64,000 nucleotides of DNA from Haliclystus octoradiatus. Its lineage: Eukaryota > Cnidaria > Staurozoa > Stauromedusae > Haliclystidae. This document shows positions 36,636 to 47,000 of the stretch, piece by piece. The translations under genes were made by a program, and so were the position numbers. The stretch is taken from the NCBI GenBank assembly GCA_916610825.1, contig OU744447.1:24677037-24741036 (forward strand), given 5' to 3'. The number at the start of each line of letters is the position of its first letter. Within the stretch, counting starts at the first letter, position 1. The notes below the pieces were generated by a model, which saw only the letters and a program-made list of their open reading frames with translations, ran no database searches and was not told the origin of the DNA.

Positions 36636-38023
36636 CATAGGCGTAGGAGCTGGGGGGGCAGGGGGGGCATTTGCCCCCCCAAACGCATTTGAGAAAAAAA
36701 TTCGGGCAAATCAACAAATTACAAGTCTTTTGTGGTACAGTGAAAGTGTTCAGGAAATTTATTGTGTATTAATAAAATTCAACACTTCACAAAAACAGTT
36801 TTATGAACAGGAGTATACTATGTCAAAGCATAGTCAACAGTAAAAAAAAAAAAAATTATTCATTAAAGTAATCTAGTGTTCAAAGATTGTATAAATTAAG
36901 ATTTAAGATTTCACCAAGATATTATATTGTTATAATATACCTAACTGATATATACCCTTCATACCTATTATGGGGGTTCTATTATAATTTCTCGATACTA
37001 ATTAACTATATTGTAAAGCGCCATTGGATTATTCTAAGAAATGGCGCTATATAAATTCATTATTATTATTATTATTATTATGCATTGTAAGCCTACTGGC
37101 AAGCTTTCTTCTTATCATGTTCCAATCTAATATTCATAATTTTATGCAATAATTATGCTTGCTATATCGCTTAATTATTTTGAAGACTCCACCCCCACTC
37201 GTTTTGCAATATAAAAAATCCAGAACTTATCTACACGCTTTATATATTAACGTCTAAAAAGATTAAGACCGTGATGACATGAGAAATGTTACATTGACCC
37301 AAATGTGTAAGTGGAAATTTTTAGGTCAATTTTCGGGCAGATCAAGCTATTTCTTATATCTCTTTGCAAATGAAATTATTCAGTCATTCAATATTTCGCA
37401 GGTTATACGTAACGTTGTCCTGAAAAATATCAGTAAACAATAATCCAAATTTTCTTGCTCGCTCTGCTCGCAACAATTCTTCGCATCAGATCATATAGGG
37501 ATTAGTGAAGCAGATCACTATTTGCCATAAAATAGGCTTGTCTCGCTCTTTCAAATTAAATACATAACCCAGTGCTGCATATGAAAGTGTATTCTACGGT
37601 GCCTAAAATACACTGCTATATGCAGCAAAATATTCTGCTCTAAGGTGTCTAAACATTCTCAGGAAATAAAAGTAAATACCTAAAATAGGATGGCCTATAT
37701 GACGAGCCAGGTATGACTAAAACGTTCTTTATAGTTGCAGGAGGAATGGAATAGCTGATAACGGCTTTTTGAATTCAGTAAAAAATTATATAATCATATA
37801 ATTGCTTAAAATGAATGTAAAATGAATATGTTTCAATATTTAATGACGGTATTAAGAAATTTGTGGGGCTGAAGGAGGCCTGTGATGTCTGTGATTGTAT
37901 CCTGTGATAAATCTTCTGCAATTTTGCATGTGAGTTACCTCTTATAACAACATTTCCCGGGAAAAATTTTTCGGGCAAAACCATTTTTGCCCCCCTGGTT
38001 GGAAATGTGCCCCTACGCCTATG
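36636..38023. mobile_element. hAT-type DNA element, 1,388 bp, with 8-bp target duplication
   Basis: Termini CATAGGCGTAGG and CCTACGCCTATG are inverted, followed inward by opposed G-runs and C-runs. The flanks carry the same 8-bp word GACGGTAT (36628-36635 and 38024-38031). Eight-bp duplications with CA...TG ends are diagnostic of hAT elements. The interior has no transposase frame, so it is non-autonomous. A separate LINE/SINE tail is nested at 37013-37081. Confidence 0.88.
37013..37081 (+). repeat. LINE/SINE 3' tail with (ATT)n
   Basis: GTAAAGCGCC, then ATGGCGCTATATAAATTC, then an (ATT)n tract. This GCGCTATATAAAT-plus-ATT tail is a widespread 3' end of L2-related LINEs and their SINEs. Confidence 0.55.
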
Positions 38024-38389
38024 GACGGTATCACCCTACTGGAGGCACTCGTACAAGAGGTGTATGCGCATCTCAGCAGAAGCCGGACTGGAGTGAATTT
38101 TTTTGCCAGTCAGGAGTCTGAGTCTAGAAGGCAATTCTGATAATTCGTTAATAATCATTGCCACGTTGAAAATTGTCTGCATATTTTTACATAGGTTGAA
38201 TTCAAGGAGTGGCTACGTATTTCAGAGTATGTTAGTTATTTTGCCATTTCTATCTTTGCTTTGCTCTTTTCACTGAGAACAATTCTCGAGGCTCAGCGGA
38301 GGTGTTGAACCGATCAAACAATAGAATCACAGCAGGACAGCTTTTCCGAGGGCAGTAATTTTACAGTCAAACCCTTCTTAGGTTAGCAT

Positions 38390-38470
38390 GCTCGCAGACT
38401 CACTGTCAAAGTGTAAACTTGCAATCTATCCGATATATCCAATTTACATTTTGACAGCGAGCTTGCGAGC
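38390..38470. repeat. palindromic repeat, 32-bp arms
   Basis: Arms GCTCGCAGACTCACTGTCA and its near-complement TGACAGCGAGCTTGCGAGC face each other across a short loop. The same word family forms the tandem units at 24931-25126. Confidence 0.75.
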
Positions 38471-38973
38471 AGGCTATTCTTAGCTCAAATGCATATAAAA
38501 TGGTCATAGAAACGGGAAAAAGATTATAAAATTGCTATATGATGTCTGAATTTTTATATATCTTGATTCCATTCTCAAAATACAAATCGGACTTTCAGCT
38601 AAGTCTCACATGAGATTAGAATGTGCTATATTTAGCAAAGGTTTGTACTGGAAGTGTTTGGTGCTTAAACAAACTTCCAGCTGTGTTGATATTGGTCGCT
38701 CGACTGCGCCTTGCGAATTATGTTAATGCTCCTTATTTCAACAGATTTTATGCCAGATAGACATGATTGCCAATGCATCACAGATATTCACAATGCAATC
38801 CCCCGGAGTCTGGACGATTCCACTCCTTTGATGGTACTCATTTGATTGTTTTAGATAAAGTTAAGGCTGAGTTGACCTTTGGAGGATTCAAAAATAGTCG
38901 GTCAGATATGAATGATCAGATCTAAAGTGCAGGGAATGACAAAATCAAATGAACCTGAAATTATACTCATAAC

Positions 38974-38979
38974 TTTATT
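38974..38979 (-). terminator. RPL7 poly(A) signal
   Basis: AATAAA on the minus strand about 40 bp after the RPL7 stop codon. Confidence 0.7.
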
Positions 38980-39019
38980 TGGCAGCAAAATTTCTGTTGC
39001 ATAAGCAAAAGAGGACAAA

Positions 39020-42000
39020 TTAATTCATAGTACGGAGCATGTTATTAATTCCTTCTTCTCTATTGCCATGGTCACCACCTTCAACAAAATGTGTTGTCTT
39101 CTTGTGGTAGCCACCAAGTGGACTGCTTAATTTAAATGGCCACAAGAAGTTGTTGGCTTTCTTAAAGTTAGGTCCAACTGTTGCAATTTCATGAATGAGA
39201 TCTTCAATACAGATGATACCACAGTTGGCGCCAAGGCATCGTTCGATGACAGCATTGTCACTAAGTGCTATTCTTTGCCTTTGGACTTTACCGTGTCCTC
39301 TTTTGTAAATGAGTTCTCGGATACTTTTCATGTTGGGGTACCTGACGAAGAGAATCAAGAATATATAATATAAACCAATACAGTTGAATCCGGCAATAAC
39401 GGTACGCTAGAGAGACAAACTATTTTACCGGTTTATGCTGGATTTTACTGTATTAAACTACATATTATTTAATAGCATATTCTCCATGTTCACGGAGTAA
39501 ATAATTGGAAAATGAGATATGTGAGTGCAGAGTTTTTATCTCGACATATTATGAGTAGCAGAAAGATCACACATGTTCTGAAATGTTTCCGCAATTTCAC
39601 AGCTGGAATGTACAGGCATGCTCAGTCAAAAAAGAGAAAACCCTTTGAACAATGCAAGAACAATTGCAAAATAAGATGATTTGTTTTAAAGCTGATACAA
39701 AACGAGGAAACCAGCTTTTATATTTCGCCTTTTTGGACACAATGGACCCAGAACAAACTTTTTTATTATCTGACTCTGTGTATGTCATTGTTGCGTTTTT
39801 ACACAGAACTCTTGTCAATATTGACATTGAACATGGTATTTAGGAGATTCCCACATATAGCTCTTTTTGGAATACTTCAGACTTCACAATTATCAAAGCT
39901 AGCAAAATCAGAAGGAACAATTGAATATTAAATGATTCCGCCTTCTGTTTTGCATGAAGAAATATTTATGTAGTGATGTTGGCCGAATATCACCTTCAAA
40001 CTTAAGTTGGACACTAGAATCTTAAAAATATCATGTTCAAGTATTATGTTGGAGTTGAGTGAAAACAATGACATCAAGGCATGGATTGTATTATAAGGCG
40101 TGCGATCGCACGCGCACGCTTCCACGCACGCCTGAACACTCTGACGCGTGCAGTTAATCGCACACCAAAAAAGTGAAAAAAAACAAACATTTTATTTCAA
40201 TTTCCTGTTTTATTTTTGCTATTATTTATTATTCAATGAACTTCAATCTACTACTATAATGATTCTAATTCAACTTGCTGGACAATTTTCTGATTGGAGA
40301 GACATGCTCCAATCCATCGAGTTAGGATTTACCAGCAAATGTTGATATTAAAAAGAATAAATTTGTGTTGCCATGACAACTGATAATCATGACGCATGTT
40401 GTCATGACAACAATTATCTGATGGTGTGCGATAGCACACCTTAATCATTTTAGGCGTGCGTTTTATAGCACTCGTGCATCTCTATAATACAAACCATGCA
40501 TCAAGGCGATATATACTTTAAGAATAGATCATATATTTATTCAAAAGTTAAACCCTTCTGTGCAAAGGTCGCTGAAAAGTTGAATCACGTTGTAGAAAAT
40601 GTTGGGCGTAAAACTTCTGACCTTATATGTATGTACAACATAATTAGATTATAATTACATAATCAACTTACCCCCAGGCAATGTATGGTTCAACCAATCT
40701 GAGCATTGTCAAAGTTGCCTTATTCAATTTTACAAATACTCCATTATGGATTTGTCTAAGTCTCAAAAGCTGCAAAGCTTTCTTGACTTTAGGGCTAACT
40801 TGGTTGACACTACAAATCAAAGAAAACATTAATCAGATGGATCTACTGGCTTCCAAAGTGCAGAATGTGTGGCATAAATAGATCATAAAATTATTTTTAC
40901 ATTAATTCAAAACAAATGGAGTGGGACATTGAATTTTACATTTCTCAGCATTGTACTGTGTTTTTTCCTTCAGACAAAAAAGCTCGATCTGATATCCACA
41001 TGGCTTGATTTAAAAAAACATTCAGAGTTGGATTTGGGTCATCATCAGAATCAAACACAGCAAAATGGTCAAACTGCACAGTAGACAAGAAAAGAAATAT
41101 TAGTTATTTGAACTGAAACAAATAATTCATTGGCCAACCAAACAGCTGTTATGCAACAAAAAATAGTACAGTACGATATAATCCTATTTACATTGAGTCT
41201 AAACAAATAGAAATTCTGATCTAGCAGAAATATACAAGGAGCTTATATGTGCAAAATCTGTTTCAAAAACCATAAGCACAAAGTAATGACAAGAAATATT
41301 GTATCAGTAACAAACATACCCACGGATACGGATGACGAAAGCAAGTTTTGCTTCAGCAGGTACATAGAAATTTCCATTAGCTTTGGCCTGGCGTTTCATT
41401 CGGATTTCATCTTTCTCGTTTTGCCTGTATTCTTTAACGTATTGTTCTGCACGTTTGAAGATGACTTTTCGTTTTGCCTTAAATGCCTGTAGTAGAATAA
41501 GCAACTTATTTGATAACAGCTATGAATAAAATCAATTGGAAACAATACTGTACAAAACTTGACCAAAGATGTGACATTGCACAGCTGAGCAGGTAGTCAC
41601 AAAGACTGGTATGCCAGGAAACTGAATCTCAAAAGCTCAGTACAAAATCAGAAGGTTTTCAATTATTAGTCTTGTTTTCATTCAAGAATAATATTATTTC
41701 AAATTTGCATTTATATGAAAATTTATATTATCAACTTTTCATGTTTTGAAAATTGCAAGTCAAATTTCAGCTATTTCGGTTACAATTTTTTAAAATATTC
41801 ATCTACTTTTAAAACAAAATTTGCCAGGTTCCAGGAAGGAGGGCTAATATGTATGTGACACCCTGCAGTAGGCCTAACATTGCTCCTTTTTGGAATCAAA
41901 TACATTTCCGACATACAATGTTCAAGGCCAATTCTGATTGGGAAAGAGCCGGGCTGTGAAAAACGCAACAATGACGTACAATATATTGGTGATCTGAAAT

Positions 42001-43236
42001 GTTTGTATCCCTCAGACAAAAAAGCTCGATCTGATATCCACACGAAAAAAAACATTCAGAGTTGGATTTGGATCATCATAAGGATCAAACATAATCTCAG
42101 ATAACTGCACAGAATGGAGAATCATGATGTTGACTGATAGTATTTTGTCGTCAAACTCAAAATTCTAGGTATTAAATTTATACTTGCTGGCTTTAAATAT
42201 AGTATAGTAACCATATTCAATTTTCAATTGCTGCATAGTGTATTGTTACTTACAGTTCTGGATTTTACGCGGGCTTGTGCACGAGCATGTTTGACTTGCT
42301 CAAGAGTTTTTCTTTTCTTGAGAAGAGTCTCAGGAACTCCTGGTAACTTGCCACTGCAACAAAAGCAAATTATTGATCAACAGGTTAACTCAGATTTCAT
42401 AAACCATCTAATACAACCTAATAAAGAGCAACATTTGTTCTCAATCTTGTCCAAAGATTACTGATATCATTATTTACAAATCCCCTAAATGTCATGGCTG
42501 GCATCTAGGGATTCACAGTCAATGAATGTATTATTAATTAGGCCCGGTCAATCAAGGATTATGATTTATCTTGATAAATATACAAAACGTTTCTGTTTTA
42601 AACCTTCAGAATGTTTTGTTTATTATTATCATCATCTGAATTTAACTAGTAATACATTTCCATTGAGATGACTTAATCGGAACAGTCACACAGACAATTA
42701 GTCCATAATATGTGTAGGCTTAACTATCCAAACACATCACTCAGAAAACAGAAATCAGCGAATAATCTTATCACTGCTCTAGGCCTACAGTCCTACACAG
42801 TCTTATAGATACAGCATGCGCATGATCAGGTCAGGTGTGCAGTTGATAATGATAAATCCATCTCATTTCATGTCAAAACATTAGCACATCGCATTAAATG
42901 ACTACTATTTCTGGGTCAAAAGTACATTACACAATTAAATAAATATAGCTGGACTAAAGCTTCAGATATAGCCAGTGAACACATGAAACTATAACGCGTA
43001 TGCTTGAGGTAGGTTTGTTGCTATGTTGAATGGACACTGGTTACATTATCGAGAAGATTTAATGCCTATGTCTTCGATGAATGACATCAAAAGTTATAGT
43101 TATCAGCTCAGAAAGCTTTCAATTTCATTCTTATTGTGAAAAATAAAAAAACATAAATAAGATGAGAACGATGTAATAGGATTCCTAATATAAAAACTCT
43201 CATTTCAAATCATCTTCATTACCTTTTCTCAGCCAT
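39020..43236 (-). CDS. RPL7: 60S ribosomal protein L7 (uL30), 246 aa
   Basis: Five exons in coding order: 43236-43223, 42353-42254, 41486-41320, 40809-40672, 39341-39020. Phases agree and total 741 nt. The first coding exon is only 14 nt (MAEK plus part of a codon), as often in ribosomal protein genes. The product is near-colinear with animal RPL7: a basic N-terminal helix ([19 protein letters not shown]), [59 protein letters not shown], and the C-terminal [12 protein letters not shown] and [13 protein letters not shown]. It is a structural protein of the large ribosomal subunit. Introns 2 and 3 each carry a box C/D snoRNA; intron 4 carries two MITEs. A pyrimidine tract before the ATG suggests TOP-type translational control. 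Confidence 0.97.
39381..39450. mobile_element. 70-bp pogo-like MITE in RPL7 intron 4
   Basis: CAGTTGAATCCGGCAATAAC at the left is mirrored by GGTTTATGCTGGATTTTACTG at the right, and TA flanks both ends (39379-39380, 39451-39452). CAGT ends plus a TA duplication fit pogo/Tigger-type elements. Confidence 0.65.
40080..40498. mobile_element. hAT-type MITE, 419 bp, in RPL7 intron 4
   Basis: Ends CATGGATTGTATTATA and TATAATACAAACCATG are inverted with one mismatch, and the 8-bp word CATCAAGG flanks both sides (40072-40079, 40499-40506). Subterminal GGCGTGCGATCGCACGC-like repeats lie inside both ends. No coding capacity. Ends differ from the element at 36636-38023, so it is another hAT family. Confidence 0.85.
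40958..41058 (-). ncRNA. box C/D snoRNA in RPL7 intron 3
   Basis: On the minus strand: box C ATGATGA (41039-41045), D' CTGA (41022-41025) and D CTGA (40970-40973). Closing sequences GTGTTT and AAACAC are complementary 12 nt outside C and D. The guide before D' (CCCAAATCCAACT) is complementary to AGUUGGAU, and the guide before D (CGAGCTTTTT) to AAAAAGCUCG. These two target words are adjacent in the conserved 18S rRNA segment UUAAAAAGCUCGUAGUUGG. It is a paralogue of the snoRNA at 42001-42090 and would be released from the RPL7 intron by trimming. Confidence 0.82.
42001..42090 (-). ncRNA. box C/D snoRNA in RPL7 intron 2
   Basis: On the minus strand: box C ATGATGA (42073-42079), D' CTGA (42056-42059), D CTGA (42012-42015). 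Ends GTTTGATCC and GGATACAAAC can pair as a terminal stem. Guides match those of the intron-3 paralogue: TCCAAATCCAACT before D' and GATCGAGCTTTTTT before D. The stretch between D' and the D guide is shorter than in the paralogue, as expected for a non-guide spacer. Confidence 0.82.
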
Positions 43237-43246
43237 TGCTGTTGTT

Positions 43247-43260
43247 AAAAGAGAGAGGGA
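43247..43260 (-). promoter_or_regulatory. 5' TOP-like pyrimidine tract of RPL7
   Basis: The minus strand reads TCCCTCTCTCTTTT just before AACAACAGCAATGG. An oligopyrimidine start with C is the TOP signature of ribosomal protein mRNAs. The transcription start itself is not observed. Confidence 0.6.
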
Positions 43261-44013
43261 TTGGAGGCAAGCCTCGATTTGAAACAGCTAACAAATAATC
43301 GCCGATGATAGAAAGCGAGATCGGCGATGACTTGACCGACCATTCTGATTTTATCAAACTAATGTAACTTTTTCACATCTGTAATAGGATTTTATTCGCA
43401 TAGATTCATTCATATAATAATATATGTTAATCGATTTCAAAGAGTAATGCAGAAATTTGTATTTGTGTACACTTTTAATCCCATGACAATATAATTTAAA
43501 ATTTTACTTTTTACCCTCTTTCGCACTTCCACACATACGGCTATCATTTAAACACGGAGAGAGAGCAAACCACAATAAGCAATAATACAGTAATGCAAAT
43601 GCTAAGTAAAAATAGTGAGCAAATCAAGGGTACCCAAAATAACCTATCCAACATATATAATTACTTCGAAAATCTAGAGAAATTCAAACCAATCTGTACA
43701 CTCGTCTCCTGCAATGATTTGATCTAGATCCCAACTCCAATTATTATTCAAAGCATGACGTCATTAATATTTCATAAATTTTAAATCAGTAGAAAAGTTC
43801 TTTGAATAGCTAATTCATATTCACGAATGAAGCTTGCACAGTGAATAATAATACTTTTTGAACAGGTATTTCACTTGTTGTGTCTCGCTATAATTCTTGT
43901 TTGCCCATAGCAACCAAACATTCACGCTTGTTGCACTGGAAAGGCACGATGCCATGTAGAGATAAAAAACAGCGCGAAGAAATAATATATATGATACATT
44001 ATAAATAGTCAAA

Positions 44014-47000
44014 ATGGCTTGCAATAAAAACATTTTATTGCCAACAGGGGACAGAAAATGGTATTACTTTATGTTAACAAGTATAGCTGTGTATTTTGGC
44101 GGTCTTATTATTATCCTAATATGCCGTTTAGTATGGTTTATTTCGAGACGGGGAAATCGCGTTAATCATAATGCAATGGAGCATTTGAGACTTGTTGAAA
44201 AGCAACATAATGATGGAGAAGAAGATAGGGCTTGGTATTTGGAATTAAAAGAAGGTGCTGGCGCCCTCATCTCTGCTCAAACACTGCAAGGAAGGATTTT
44301 GGTAAGCCTCACTACACTCCGCTCTCTTAATTAGCATGTTTTATAATAGAATATAAATTTGAACTGATATGTATCAGTATCTATTGTAGTATTGTTTGAG
44401 TTGAGTCTTCATCAAAGACAGACATTTTGTCGTAGATAAATTTGAAATATAATTTTGGAAAATACGCAGTGTAGATTATTTTTACACGTATTCACGTCAT
44501 GTCCATCTGAAATGCATCAATAATCAGCAAATTTAACGGTATTCCACGTATAACAGTATTCACATGCAAGTTTAGTATAATTTTCTGATTATTTTCAAAG
44601 CAAAAATGTGGGTAATTTGATTCAAATTTAAACAATGTATATACGCCATAAGCAAACGTAAATACTGCAGATTTTCCAAAAATAAGAATCTACAGAAGAT
44701 ACCATTAATGAAGTAATTAAAGATGAAAGCAATTAATTGGTATAAATGTGCTATTAATATATATAAATTGCTCGAAATTGCATCCGTATTGCCTTTAGTA
44801 ATTTGAAAACTCAGTGTTCTGATCTTTTATTTGTAAACTTCAATTCTGGGTTATGCATTCGGGTAAAAATTATAAATCATCGACATTATTGATACAGTAG
44901 TATGCTCCTCGGATGATTTCAATGTTTTTGTTACTGTTTTCTACTTTCTTGAATTATTAAATGTAAAATTGACTAATTAATTATACATGACACAACAATC
45001 AAATTATATTAAATTCACCCTTCATCTTATCCATTTAAATTTGAAAGTGTAAATTGCGGTACAAATGAATGTGCATTTATACTAGATCAACACAGTACCA
45101 TTTCCATTGGTTAAATTAGACTAGTTTGTGCCATCAATGGTTACTTCAGGCAATCACTTACTATTGAATAATAAATAAGATCTTTGAATTGAAATTCATG
45201 TTACACGAATAGGGCAGACAGTAGCCAGCTAAAAGAACCAAATAAAGACACTGGATTTGACTCAAAGAAATCTCAATATCTGTCAAAAGTTAACATATTT
45301 TCTGCTAATCTAATAATTATCTTATTGATTTACAGGTTGTGTGTTCGTTCATATGTAGTTTGGCTGCGTGTGCTTTATATGTTACGGAATCAGCTTAGTA
45401 AGTAACAATAACGTATACATGCATTATTCCGGGGGGGGGGGGTAACTTCCTCTGCGCTTCGACGGGGTCGCTCAAATGGAACTTTGGCAGAATGATCATA
45501 CAAATTTTCTACGTGAAGAAAAAGATAACTCAAATATATTTTTATGAATAGCTGATTCAATCAATCAAAACAAATTTTAAAAAAAATTCATAGGCAAGTT
45601 TGGTTTGCAACAGGAAAAAAGTGCAAAAGTGTCAGAAGGATCTCAAAAAATGATTAAGCAAACCCTAAATTTTTTTTCTGAATTTTAAAAAAGTTACCCT
45701 TCAATATTTGAACGTCCCCGTATACCAAAAGTTTGGAAGTCACCCCCCCCCCCCGGGTATTAGTTGTCAAGTGGTATCACGGCCTCCCGACACCCGGGAA
45801 ATAGCCGGACATTAACTTAAGAAATCTTCTCTTGTAGACAATTTATTACATTTAGATATTAAAATAGCTTTAGATAAGATTCATATACGTATAGTGGTAG
45901 AGTTCTCAGTTCGTCTATAATCTCTAAGGAAAGATCGTTGTAAGTTTTTGCTCCCATGTAATAAAATGATCTGCGGGCATAGGTTAGCATATTATTGAAA
46001 GCATGGGAATATACCAGCAGGGATCGGGAATTGACATTTCTTGACATTTGAAAAACAAATCTTTTCCTCGATAATTACACCTAATTGCCACAAAAAAATA
46101 CTCTGAAATACCCGGTCATTCACTATTAACAGTTCAAAAGTGGCTACATTATGCAGTTTCTTCGCTCTCTTTTCAAATTTTATAACAGAACAGGGAATAT
46201 ATGAACTGCGTGTCTGAATTTGGAATAACCTTTCAGTTAAAAGCGATTTCAAAATAATATCTATTTGTGATTTTATTTTAGTCCTGTTGAACATTGCCTT
46301 GATCCAGACAATCAGATCATTTGGAAGTTTGAAGCTGTTCTTAACGCGTTCTTTTTTCTTCATTTTGCTATTCGAGTGAGTAATAATTATATGTGTGATA
46401 TATATAGGCAAGCGCTGTTGTCTAGATAGAGCTCCGGTAGCTAACATAAATTAATTTATTTCTAGGTTAAACCTCATATTTAGTTATTTATAACAAGTTA
46501 ATCAATATATTGCTTTCATTCAAAGTAAACAGTCTTCTACAGCAAACACTGTCTCGTATCTGTCTTACTTATAAAGATACATGATGTCACGAGAGAGGCT
46601 ACACTCCTTTCCTTGTAGAATCCGAGATGATATTCCGTTGCCAGGGGAACGTCATTTTATCACAGTCTGTCTTTGATATTATGCAGTATATTTAATAACA
46701 ATGAAAACTGCATGGAAACGTAGATTTATTGATAGGATTTTTAGAATCATCCCTTTTGAATTTATCAAACTCGATTGAGTATGGTAAAAAGGACTTTCTG
46801 CTATTAAATTGGTAACTTTAAATTCCAGATTATCCCCGAAATTATCATAAGAATCGAAAAGTTAGGGCCCAAAGCATGTTGCAATAAGCCTCTTCGGAGA
46901 TCCTTGTCAGTTTCTATTTCTTATATGGTCAATACCATGAATCCAAGGGAAAAACGCGGGATAATTCTATTCGGCAATTTATTCTGTTTGTCCTCAGTAC

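Noticed and set aside
42600-42650. Possible third snoRNA in RPL7 intron 1 (minus-strand ATGATGA followed by CTGA)
   Set aside because: No second D box, no closing stem and no rRNA-complementary guide found.
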